Shown: one piece after another, positions 1 to 6,088 of the stretch | Position numbering within the stretch: the stretch's first letter is position 1 | Layout of the letters: each line of letters starts with the position of its first letter | Assembly: GCA_030154385.1 (NCBI GenBank) | Contig: JASKJZ010000116.1 | Span: 1-7,672, forward strand | DNA: 7,672 nt | From: Clostridiales bacterium | GTDB lineage: Bacteria > Bacillota_A > Clostridia > Lachnospirales > Lachnospiraceae | Reading direction: 5' to 3' | The notes under the pieces: generated by a model | Told to the model about the DNA's origin: nothing | The model's input: only the letters and a program-made list of their open reading frames with translations | Databases searched by the model: none | Made by a program: the position numbers and the translations under genes

Positions 1-168
1 GACTACTGGGACTTTTATGTTCTACCTACCTCGGTTCTTAATGAGAAGGTGCCGGAGCAAAAAACAATCACGCTCTCTTCCCTCCTCAAACTTGAACCAG
101 CAAAAGTGGATTTCGCTGGCCTGCCTGCGGCTGTGGAATCAGTAAGGTTACCGGATGAAACTACCTAA
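1..168 (+). CDS. C-terminal tail of an unidentified protein (5' end outside window)
   Basis: An open frame runs from the first base to a TAA at 166-168, giving 55 residues with no start inside the window. It begins DYWDFYVLPTSVLNEK and ends RLPDETT. The last 14 bases overlap the start of the integrase in another frame, an arrangement typical of adjacent, translationally coupled genes. The stretch has aromatic and hydrophobic residues followed by a QKTITLSSLLKL segment, which looks like a real folded C-terminus and not random translation. I cannot name the family. The WDFYV strand pattern vaguely recalls the end of nuclease-like proteins, but this is only an impression. As the neighbour of an integrase it is likely element cargo. 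That a gene is present is fairly safe; its function is unknown. Confidence 0.6.
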   Translation, partial: DYWDFYVLPTSVLNEKVPEQKTITLSSLLKLEPAKVDFAGLPAAVESVRLPDETT

Positions 169-1285
169 CGGTTACGGCAGCGTAACCAAACTTTCCGGAA
201 ACAGGCGTAAGCCGTACCTGGCCCGTGTCACTCTCGGCTGGATCACGGACGAACAGACCGGAAAGACCGTACAGAACCGTGTTCCTCTTGGGACATTCAA
301 GACTAAGAAGGAAGCTCTGCAGGCACTCGCTGAGTACGGAGCTAATCCTTACGATATACAAAATGCCGCTATGACCCTGGCGGAACTCTACGACAAATGG
401 ACTGCAGCTTACTTTCCTACCCTGGAAAGCGAATCATCCTGCCGTACCATTAAGTCAGCGTGGAGTTACTGCCACGCCATTGCCGGGATGCGTGTTAAGG
501 ACCTTCGTGCCCGCCACATCAAGGGCATAATGGAAGATGGCTACATTATTCCTTCACGTGGAGCCAATAAAGGCGAAAAGGTGCTTGCGTCCGCAGGTAC
601 AAAATCCCGGATCAAGTCTATGTTTAATTTAATGCTGGACTATGCGCTCGAATATGAGCTTGTTGATAAGAACTACGCCCGCACATTTGAACTGTCGGAC
701 GACATCATCAAAGAAAAGGAAGAAGCGAAACGCGGCCACATCATCTTCCAGGACTCAGAAATGCAGACACTTTGGGATAACGTCGGCAAAATCCGGTTCG
801 CGGACTGGGTTCTCATACAGTGCTACATGGGATGGCGGCCGCAAGAACTCGCCATACTGGAACTAGAGGACGTGCATCTTGACGAACGCTATATTGTCGG
901 TGGTATGAAAACACAGGCTGGGCGACACCGTATGGTGCCTATCCACCCGAAAATATTTGACCTGGTTAAGAAAAACTACGACTATGCCCTTGAACTTGGA
1001 AGCCACCGGCTCTTTAATGATCCGGATTCTCCGAAGGGCGGCATGGCAATTACCTACGACAAATATGCCGGCCGTTTCGATAAAGTGATCGCCGCTCTCA
1101 AACTCAGAGACGATCATCGACCGCATGACCCTCGAATGACATTCATCACCATGGCAAAGAAGGCTGAGGTTGACGAATACACTATCAAAAAACTTGTCGG
1201 TCACAGAATCACCGACATAACAGAGGCGGCTTATACAGACCGTGACTTAGAATGGCTCAGAGCCGAACTGGAAAAGATACCGTAA
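155..1285 (+). CDS. Site-specific tyrosine recombinase / integrase
   Basis: This 376-residue protein is a complete phage/ICE-type tyrosine integrase, which cuts and rejoins DNA at att sites through a covalent 3'-phosphotyrosine. Domains in order: an N-terminal arm-binding region (about 5-60, opening LPNGYGSV as in many clostridial integrases), a helical core-binding domain (about 72-180) and the catalytic domain (about 195-370). Visible catalytic residues are Arg228 (GWRPQEL), Lys252 (GGMKTQ), His324 and Arg327 (HDPRMTF), His350 (LVGH) and nucleophile Tyr360 (AAYTD). The HxxR box has Met where many relatives have a second His (HDLRHTF), which is tolerated in the family. The ATG at 155 follows a weak AAGG seven bases upstream and lies inside the preceding gene, so coupling is likely. 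The length is normal and all key residues are present, so it is probably active. Its position beside a repeat-rich gap and chromosomal genes marks it as the terminal gene of an integrated element. Confidence 0.95.
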   Translation: MKLPNGYGSVTKLSGNRRKPYLARVTLGWITDEQTGKTVQNRVPLGTFKTKKEALQALAEYGANPYDIQNAAMTLAELYDKWTAAYFPTLESESSCRTIKSAWSYCHAIAGMRVKDLRARHIKGIMEDGYIIPSRGANKGEKVLASAGTKSRIKSMFNLMLDYALEYELVDKNYARTFELSDDIIKEKEEAKRGHIIFQDSEMQTLWDNVGKIRFADWVLIQCYMGWRPQELAILELEDVHLDERYIVGGMKTQAGRHRMVPIHPKIFDLVKKNYDYALELGSHRLFNDPDSPKGGMAITYDKYAGRFDKVIAALKLRDDHRPHDPRMTFITMAKKAEVDEYTIKKLVGHRITDITEAAYTDRDLEWLRAELEKIP

Positions 1286-1331
1286 CCCTCGTGGTTGCGG
1301 TATTTCCGCATTCTGCAGGTAACCGAAAAAG

Positions 1332-1379
1332 TGTTACCTTCTCCATGTTTCCTACTTGTTACCTACCGGTTTCCTACTT
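1332..1379 (+). repeat. Tandem imperfect direct repeats behind the integrase, probable arm-type binding sites
   Basis: Two consecutive units each hold TGTTACCT followed by GTTTCCTACTT. The first has these words at 1332-1339 and 1347-1357, the second at 1357-1364 and 1369-1379. The 11-base word is an exact copy at a 22-base offset (about two helical turns) and the 8-base word is an exact copy at a 25-base offset. A further GGTAACC lies at 1318-1324 in the opposite orientation. Tyrosine integrases of this size bind repeated arm sites near the attachment core through their N-terminal domain, so an arm-site role is a reasonable inference. Binding itself cannot be seen in sequence. Confidence 0.5.
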
Positions 1380-1442
1380 TCCCATTTTCACCACTTTTTA
1401 CACCATCTCACACCCAATTTCATTTTTCCACTTCCAGGCACC

Positions 1443-1477
1443 AAAAAAGTACCGCAATCTCTGTGATTACGGTACTT
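1443..1477 (-). terminator. Intrinsic terminator of the NifU-like/GGGtGRT operon
   Basis: Arms at 1447-1459 and 1465-1477 form a 13-base-pair stem with a 5-base loop. On the minus strand all pairs form (one is G-U), and the stem runs into six T residues (complement of the A run 1443-1448). On the plus strand the same position is a C-A mismatch and no T run follows, so the hairpin is built to stop leftward transcription. It starts 36 bases after the GGGtGRT stop codon, a normal distance. It marks the chromosomal side of the junction with the integrase element. Confidence 0.85.
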
Positions 1478-1513
1478 CCTGGGTTTAACGTCTTTTCAAT
1501 TTGTAAAGTCTAT

Positions 1514-2524
1514 TTAGAACTTTCCAGCCTCGGCTGCTTCCTGAAGACTGACCGCTACTGCTACTGTCATTCCAACCATTGGGTTGTTACCAGCGCCAAT
1601 CAGTCCCATCATTTCTACGTGAGCAGGAACGGAGGAGGAACCAGCGAACTGAGCGTCAGAGTGCATACGTCCCATGGTATCGGTCATACCATAAGAAGCA
1701 GGACCTGCTGCCATGTTATCTGGGTGAAGGGTACGTCCGGTACCACCGCCAGAAGCAACCGAGAAGTATTTCTTGCCCTGTTCGATACATTCTTTTTTAT
1801 AGGTTCCTGCAACTGGGTGCTGGAATCTGGTTGGGTTTGTGGAGTTTCCAGTAATGGAAACATCTACTTTTTCTTTGTGCATGATTGCAACACCTTCGGT
1901 TACATCATTTGCACCATAGCAATTAACTTTTGCACGAAGTCCAGTTGAGTATGCTTTTCTAAATACTTCCTTAACTTCGCCTGTATAATAATCCATTTCG
2001 GTTTCCACATAGGTAAATCCGTTGATACGAGAGATAACCTGAGCGGCATCTTTTCCAAGACCATTTAAGATAACGCGTAGTGGTTTTTGACGTACTTTGT
2101 TTGCTTTTTCTGCAATACCGATTGCGCCCTCTGCTGCTGCAAAGGATTCATGTCCAGCTAAGAATGCAAAACAGTCGGTCTCTTCTTCTAATAACATTTT
2201 TCCTAAGTTACCATGTCCTAAACCAACCTTACGCTGGTCTGCAACGGAACCTGGGATACAAAATGCCTGAAGACCTTCTCCAATTGCTGCTGCAGCATCT
2301 GCTGCTCTTCTACATCCTTTTTTGATTGCAATGGCAGCACCTACAATGTAAGCCCACTTCGCATTTTCAAAACAGATTGGCTGGATGCTCTCCACTTGCT
2401 TATACACATCAAGTCCTGCATCCTTTGTAATTTTCTCAGCTTCTTCGATGGAAGAAATTCCATAGCTGTTTAAAACTTCATTGATTTGTTTAATTCTTCT
2501 TTCATATGATTCAAATAAAGCCAT
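1514..2524 (-). CDS. GGGtGRT family protein
   Basis: A 336-residue protein that carries the family's name-giving motif GGGTGRT at residues 259-265, followed by a conserved-looking LHPDNMAAGP segment. The C-terminal third is rich in Gly, Met and Ala (GAGNNPMVGMTVAVAV), and the middle includes LGHGNLGKML and FLAGHESFAAAEGA. Cysteines at 51, 71, 89, 118, 202 and 246 could bind metal, but no classical CxxC motif is present. There is no signal peptide or clear membrane span, so it is probably cytosolic. The family is established in anaerobic Firmicutes but its biochemical role is not known to me. The start ATG is preceded by AAGGAGG with a 9-base gap. It lies 20 bases behind the NifU-like gene and before a terminator, so the two form an operon and an Fe-S or redox-related role is inferred. 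Confidence 0.9.
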   Translation of the reverse strand: MALFESYERRIKQINEVLNSYGISSIEEAEKITKDAGLDVYKQVESIQPICFENAKWAYIVGAAIAIKKGCRRAADAAAAIGEGLQAFCIPGSVADQRKVGLGHGNLGKMLLEEETDCFAFLAGHESFAAAEGAIGIAEKANKVRQKPLRVILNGLGKDAAQVISRINGFTYVETEMDYYTGEVKEVFRKAYSTGLRAKVNCYGANDVTEGVAIMHKEKVDVSITGNSTNPTRFQHPVAGTYKKECIEQGKKYFSVASGGGTGRTLHPDNMAAGPASYGMTDTMGRMHSDAQFAGSSSVPAHVEMMGLIGAGNNPMVGMTVAVAVSLQEAAEAGKF

Positions 2525-2533
2525 TTTTCATTT

Positions 2534-2540
2534 CCTCCTT
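2534..2540 (-). promoter_or_regulatory. Ribosome binding site of the GGGtGRT gene
   Basis: On the minus strand this reads AAGGAGG, nine bases ahead of the ATG at 2524. It lies in the 20-base gap after the NifU-like stop and supports both the chosen start and independent initiation within the operon. Confidence 0.75.
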
Positions 2541-2544
2541 CTTC

Positions 2545-3237
2545 TTATTCTTTTCTTGGGTCGATAATCTTAACAGCATCTGCTACACGGCCATATTGAC
2601 CTTTTGCTTTTTCCCAAGCGGTAGTTGGGTCATCACCTTTTTTGATAAAGTCGGTCATTTTTCCAAGACTTACGAACTGATAACCAATGATTTGATCTTC
2701 TTCATCCAAAGCGATTCCGGTTACATAGCCTTCTGCCATTTCCAAATAACGAGGACCCTTCTTTAAGGTTCCATACATCGTACCAACCTGACTTCTAAGT
2801 CCTTTTCCTAAGTCTTCAAGTCCTGCTCCGATTGGAAGTCCATCCTCAGAGAATGCACTCTGTGTTCTTCCGTATGCGATCTGTAAGAAAAGCTCTCTCA
2901 TAGCAGTGTTGATCGCGTCGCATACTAAGTCTGTATTTAATGCTTCAAGCACGGTTCTTCCTGGTAAGATTTCAGCAGCCATTGCTGCGGAATGTGTCAT
3001 ACCAGAACATCCGATGGTCTCCACTAATGCTTCCTGGATAATACCCTCTTTTACATTCAAGGTTAACTTACAGGCTCCCTGCTGAGGTGCACACCAGCCT
3101 ACTCCATGTGTTAAACCTGAAATATCCTTTACTTCTTTTGCCTTTACCCATTTTGCTTCTTCTGGGATTGGTGCAGCACCATGGTTAACACCCTGCGCTA
3201 CGGTACACATTTCTTCTACTTCATGTGAATAAATCAT
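2545..3237 (-). CDS. NifU/IscU-like iron-sulfur cluster assembly scaffold protein
   Basis: A 230-residue protein with an IscU/NifU N-terminal-type fold signature. The segment KLTLNVKEGIIQEALVETIG then CSG (residues 57-79) matches the IscU pattern of a strand followed by the second ligand cysteine, and PGRTVLEAL (92-100) matches the following helix. Cysteines are at 11, 49, 56, 77 and 106. Only Cys77 falls at a classical ligand position. The IscU GAPxCGD loop is replaced by CAPQQGAC, with the cysteines shifted, and the third ligand (HCS) is absent. Such proteins are annotated as Fe-S scaffold proteins, but the ligand set here suggests a diverged job. The frame stays open 14 codons upstream to another ATG, but the ATG at 3237 is chosen because AAAGGAG precedes it by 7 bases. 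It is the first gene of the operon with the GGGtGRT protein. Confidence 0.85.
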   Translation of the reverse strand: MIYSHEVEEMCTVAQGVNHGAAPIPEEAKWVKAKEVKDISGLTHGVGWCAPQQGACKLTLNVKEGIIQEALVETIGCSGMTHSAAMAAEILPGRTVLEALNTDLVCDAINTAMRELFLQIAYGRTQSAFSEDGLPIGAGLEDLGKGLRSQVGTMYGTLKKGPRYLEMAEGYVTGIALDEEDQIIGYQFVSLGKMTDFIKKGDDPTTAWEKAKGQYGRVADAVKIIDPRKE

Positions 3238-3244
3238 GTTGTAA

Positions 3245-3251
3245 CTCCTTT
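3245..3251 (-). promoter_or_regulatory. Ribosome binding site deciding the NifU-like start
   Basis: The minus strand reads AAAGGAG seven bases ahead of the ATG at 3237. The longer in-frame start at 3279 has no comparable site, so the shorter 230-residue product is preferred. Confidence 0.75.
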
Positions 3252-3288
3252 CGATACACATTTGTGTTATTTTTAACAATTTATCTTC

Positions 3289-3306
3289 TCCCCTTATGAA
3301 AGGGGA
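3289..3306 (-). promoter_or_regulatory. Perfect inverted repeat in the leader of the NifU-like operon
   Basis: The minus strand reads TCCCCTTTCATAAGGGGA: 7-base arms around a 4-base centre. It sits about 50 bases before the NifU-like start in a 149-base intergenic gap. No T run follows on either strand, so it is not an intrinsic terminator. It could be an operator for a dimeric regulator or a leader hairpin. I could not place a convincing -35/-10 pair around it. The rest of the gap holds no gene and no clear terminator for the upstream acyltransferase gene. Confidence 0.4.
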
Positions 3307-3386
3307 TCATTGACAACTGTTACAAACGATCGTCTAACTCAACGCATCTATTTTCGCATAAAACGACAAATTAGTCCATAGTATTT

Positions 3387-4055
3387 TTATCTTTTTTTCA
3401 CGATTTCTCCCTGCTTCTTATAAATACTGCCTGGAAGCACGACACCTCGTACGGAAGAAAGCGGATAAACAATGGAGTTTTCCCCTACAATCGTACCAGG
3501 ATTCAAAACACTTCCGCAGCCAACCTCCACATTTGAACCAAGGATAGCACCCATTTTTTTTAGTCCCGTCTCCAGTTTCCTTCCTGCGGTATTTACCATA
3601 ACCAGCGTACGATCCGATTTTACATTTGAGGTAATCGCGCCTGCACCCATATGTGCATGATACCCTAAAATGGAATCGCCGACATAATTATAATGCGGTA
3701 CTTGAACCTTATTAAATAGAATGGAATTTTTAAGTTCCGTCGAGTTTCCAACGACAGCACCGTCTCCTACCAAAACATTGCCACGGATAAAAGCACCCGG
3801 ACGTACCTGTGTTTCCTTCCCGATAATCGTAGGTCCTTCGATATATGTATTCGGATATATTTTTGCAGATTTTGCAATCCAAATATCCTCTCCCATCATT
3901 TCATATTCCTCTTCTGGAAGTGTTCTTCCAAGGTTTCGAATAAAATCTCCAATTTGAGGAAGAGCCTCCCATGGATAATCCACGGACTCTAATAATTCCT
4001 GTGCTAATGTTTGACTCAAATCGCCCAACAAATTTTTTATTTTTAGAAGTTCCAT
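3387..4055 (-). CDS. Left-handed beta-helix (hexapeptide repeat) acyltransferase, GlmU C-terminal-like
   Basis: A 222-residue protein. After a helical N-terminus (about 1-50) it carries hexapeptide repeats from about 57 to 212 (for example IYPNTYIEGPTIIG, VLVGDGAVVG, GAILGSNVEVG, VLNPGTIVGENSIV), the pattern of a left-handed parallel beta-helix that assembles as a trimer. The segment HYNYVGDSILGYHAHMGAGAI (about 121-141) follows the GlmU acetyltransferase pattern HLxYLGDxxIGxxxNIGAGTI, and His121 aligns with the GlmU catalytic histidine. The nucleotidyltransferase domain of GlmU is absent, so this is a stand-alone acyltransferase, probably acetyl- or acyl-CoA-dependent on a sugar phosphate or nucleotide sugar. 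Its substrate is not determinable here. The ATG at 4055 has AGGAGGA 5 bases upstream; an adjacent GTG at 4058 would leave only 2 bases. It lies 21 bases behind topB, probably in the same operon. Confidence 0.85.
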   Translation of the reverse strand: MELLKIKNLLGDLSQTLAQELLESVDYPWEALPQIGDFIRNLGRTLPEEEYEMMGEDIWIAKSAKIYPNTYIEGPTIIGKETQVRPGAFIRGNVLVGDGAVVGNSTELKNSILFNKVQVPHYNYVGDSILGYHAHMGAGAITSNVKSDRTLVMVNTAGRKLETGLKKMGAILGSNVEVGCGSVLNPGTIVGENSIVYPLSSVRGVVLPGSIYKKQGEIVKKR

Positions 4056-4060
4056 CACAA

Positions 4061-4067
4061 TCCTCCT
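4061..4067 (-). promoter_or_regulatory. Ribosome binding site of the hexapeptide acyltransferase
   Basis: The minus strand reads AGGAGGA inside the 21-base gap after the topB stop. The 5-base spacing favours the ATG at 4055 over the GTG immediately before it. Confidence 0.7.
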
Positions 4068-4076
4068 GCTTTCAAA

Positions 4077-6083
4077 TTAATAATAGGAAGCCACCCGATC
4101 AAAATATGTATGTAAGGCTGCCTGATAATTCTTTGTCTTAACACCATTGGTATTTCTGCGAACAAAATCATCGAGCTTTTTTCGGTACTCTTCCTTTGTA
4201 ATTTTTCCTTCTGCCACCTGTAGCAGTCCTTTTTCCCAGCTTGCCGTAAGCTCTGGATTTAAAAGCGAGCGGATTGAAAAAGCAACCACGTAAAAAATCA
4301 TTTCCCCTTGCAGGGTCGGTGTAATAATCTGTGTCTTTTTATTGAGTTTTAGGTATTCGATTTTACAAAGCTTATTCAGTATTTCCGCTCTTGTCGCACT
4401 GGTTCCGATCCCGCTACCCTTGATTTGCGCCCGAAGCTCTTCATCCTCTATGAGCTGACCTGCATTTTCCATCGCAAGAATCATAGAACCCGAATTATAC
4501 CGTTTTGGTGGGGATGTTTCTCCTTCTTTGATAAAAAGCGCTTGTATCCCGATTGACATCCCTTTCTTAAGTGCGTTAATGGCCTCCATATAGGACAAAT
4601 TTACGCCCTCTTCTTCCTCATCTTCGATATTCTCCTGCTTCTCTTCTTTTTTCTTTCCAAAGGAATAATGAAGAAGGGCAAGATATCCTTCCGAAAGCAA
4701 AACCTTGAAGGAGGAGAAAAAGCGTTCTTCCTTTCGTATGGTAACAACACTGGTCTTTTGATAAACAGCAGGCGGGTAAAAAATACTCAAAAACCGACGT
4801 GCAATAATTTCATAGACCTTAGATGCCGTGGGAGAAAGTCCCCCGAGCGCACCAAGCCCCTGTCCCGTGGGGATAATGGCATAGTGATCGGTAATCTGCT
4901 TATCATTGACATACTTTGTCTTTGCAATCCCTTTATACGAACCCGTCGTCAAAATATGTTCGGCAAATTCCTTCGTTAAGGAGTAGTTTTTCAGCCCCGA
5001 TATATTCTTAAAAATCTCTTTGCTGACCGCAGTCGATAAAACCCTGGCATCCGTACGAGGGTAGGTCACAAGTTTCTTTTCATACAGCTCCTGCACAACT
5101 TTTAAAGTTTCATCCGGACTGATTTTAAATAGACGGGAGCAATCGTTTTGCAGCTCTGCTAAATTGTATAAAAGCGGCGGCTGTTTATTTTCTTTTTTCT
5201 TTTCGACCTTTTCTACGAGAGCGGTAATAGGCTCTGGCTCCTTTAAATCCTCCAGAAGAAGCGCTGCATCTTCTCTTTTTAGAAAGCCATTTTCTTTATA
5301 TAAAAGAGGCGATTCAAAATATTTGGAGCCCTTGACGGCTCGCCATTCTCCTTCAAAGGTACCCCCCGGCACCGCAAAGGTACTTAAAACTCGATAAAAG
5401 GGGGTCTTTACAAAATCACGGATTTCCTGCTCCCGCTTTACCACCATACCAAGTACACAGGTCATAACACGTCCAACTGAAATCGAAGTCCATTTTTTAT
5501 TTTTTAAATACTGATTGACCGTTTGCCCATATTTTAAGGAAAGCACACGGGAAAAATTAATTCCCATCAGATAATCCTCTTGTGCACGAAGATAAGCCGC
5601 ATCGGATAAAGGATCATATTCAGACAATCGCTTAGCTTCTCTTATCCCACGAAGGATTTCCTCTTCGGTCTGTGAATCGATCCAGACACGCTTTTTAATC
5701 TTCTTTGCCGATACCCCTGCCATTTGATCGACGAGCCGATAAATATACTCTCCTTCTCTTCCCGAGTCCGTACAGACATATATCGTATCAATATCCTCTC
5801 GGTTAAGGAGGCGTTTCACGATTTGGAATTGTTTGTTTACATTTGGAATAACTTCATATAAAAAGGTATCCGGCACAAAGGGAAGGGTATCAAACGACCA
5901 TCTTTTATATGCCGGATCATAGACCTCAGGATAGCTCATGGTAACCAAATGACCCACACACCAGGTGATAACCGCTTCCTCTGATTCCATAAACCCATCC
6001 TGTTTTTTTGCACTAACTCCAAGTGCTTTTGCAAACTCCTGCGCAACACTTGGCTTTTCAGAAATATATAACGATTTACTCAA
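4077..6083 (-). CDS. topB: Type IA DNA topoisomerase (topoisomerase III-like)
   Basis: A 668-residue type IA topoisomerase, which relaxes or decatenates DNA by single-strand passage. Seen in order, numbered from the TTG start: TOPRIM opening SEKPSVAQEFAKAL (about 8-21), the TOPRIM acidic box TDSGREGE (105-112, like the TDAGREGE form of TopB), SVGRVMTCVLGMVVKRE (about 202-218), the catalytic tyrosine Tyr341 in VTYPRTDARVL, DHYAIIPTG (about 399-407), GSGIGTSATRAEI (about 557-569) and a C-terminal ELTASWEKGL segment. No zinc-ribbon tail is seen. A charged Lys/Glu linker lies at about 476-494. The start is placed at TTG 6083 because MSKSLYISEKPS is the family's usual N-terminus, AAAAGGA lies 10 bases upstream, and the longer ATG start at 6176 would add 31 residues lying inside another small gene. 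It is 5 bases behind that small gene and 21 bases before the acyltransferase gene. Confidence 0.93.
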   Translation of the reverse strand: MSKSLYISEKPSVAQEFAKALGVSAKKQDGFMESEEAVITWCVGHLVTMSYPEVYDPAYKRWSFDTLPFVPDTFLYEVIPNVNKQFQIVKRLLNREDIDTIYVCTDSGREGEYIYRLVDQMAGVSAKKIKKRVWIDSQTEEEILRGIREAKRLSEYDPLSDAAYLRAQEDYLMGINFSRVLSLKYGQTVNQYLKNKKWTSISVGRVMTCVLGMVVKREQEIRDFVKTPFYRVLSTFAVPGGTFEGEWRAVKGSKYFESPLLYKENGFLKREDAALLLEDLKEPEPITALVEKVEKKKENKQPPLLYNLAELQNDCSRLFKISPDETLKVVQELYEKKLVTYPRTDARVLSTAVSKEIFKNISGLKNYSLTKEFAEHILTTGSYKGIAKTKYVNDKQITDHYAIIPTGQGLGALGGLSPTASKVYEIIARRFLSIFYPPAVYQKTSVVTIRKEERFFSSFKVLLSEGYLALLHYSFGKKKEEKQENIEDEEEEGVNLSYMEAINALKKGMSIGIQALFIKEGETSPPKRYNSGSMILAMENAGQLIEDEELRAQIKGSGIGTSATRAEILNKLCKIEYLKLNKKTQIITPTLQGEMIFYVVAFSIRSLLNPELTASWEKGLLQVAEGKITKEEYRKKLDDFVRRNTNGVKTKNYQAALHTYFDRVASYY

Positions 6084-6088
6084 TTGGA

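Larger units (their letters stand above)
1..1440. mobile_element. End of an integrated element (prophage, ICE or genomic island), boundary approximate
   Basis: Inferred from a terminal tyrosine integrase, a tightly overlapping upstream gene, visibly higher G+C than the AT-rich genes to the right, and a switch of gene orientation between 1285 and 1514. The boundary must lie between the integrase stop and the minus-strand terminator of the chromosomal operon, or inside that terminator. No structural or conjugation gene is in view, so the class of element cannot be stated. The opposite end, which would carry the duplicated att core, is outside the window. Confidence 0.55.

Noticed and set aside
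863..1204. Minus-strand frame of 113 codons inside the integrase
   Set aside because: It is antisense to the catalytic domain, whose residues are all intact, so it is a shadow frame.
1296..1310. Hairpin TGCGG/CCGCA just behind the integrase as a terminator
   Set aside because: The stem has only 5 pairs and no T run follows.
1295..1948. Plus-strand open frame of 217 codons running into the GGGtGRT gene
   Set aside because: It crosses the minus-strand terminator and lies antisense to a well-supported gene. The translation has no recognisable family and no good ribosome binding site.
3238..3279. Fourteen-residue N-terminal extension of the NifU-like protein
   Set aside because: It would place the clear AAAGGAG site inside the coding region, and the later ATG has ideal spacing.
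3310..3338. Plus-strand promoter with a perfect TTGACA
   Set aside because: The -10 at 17 bases (TCTAAC) is poor and no plus-strand gene follows.
3307..3386. Terminator behind the hexapeptide acyltransferase gene
   Set aside because: I found only weak AT-rich inverted repeats and no stem plus T run on the minus strand.
4668..4979. Plus-strand frame of 103 codons inside topB
   Set aside because: It is antisense to a conserved topoisomerase domain and matches no family.
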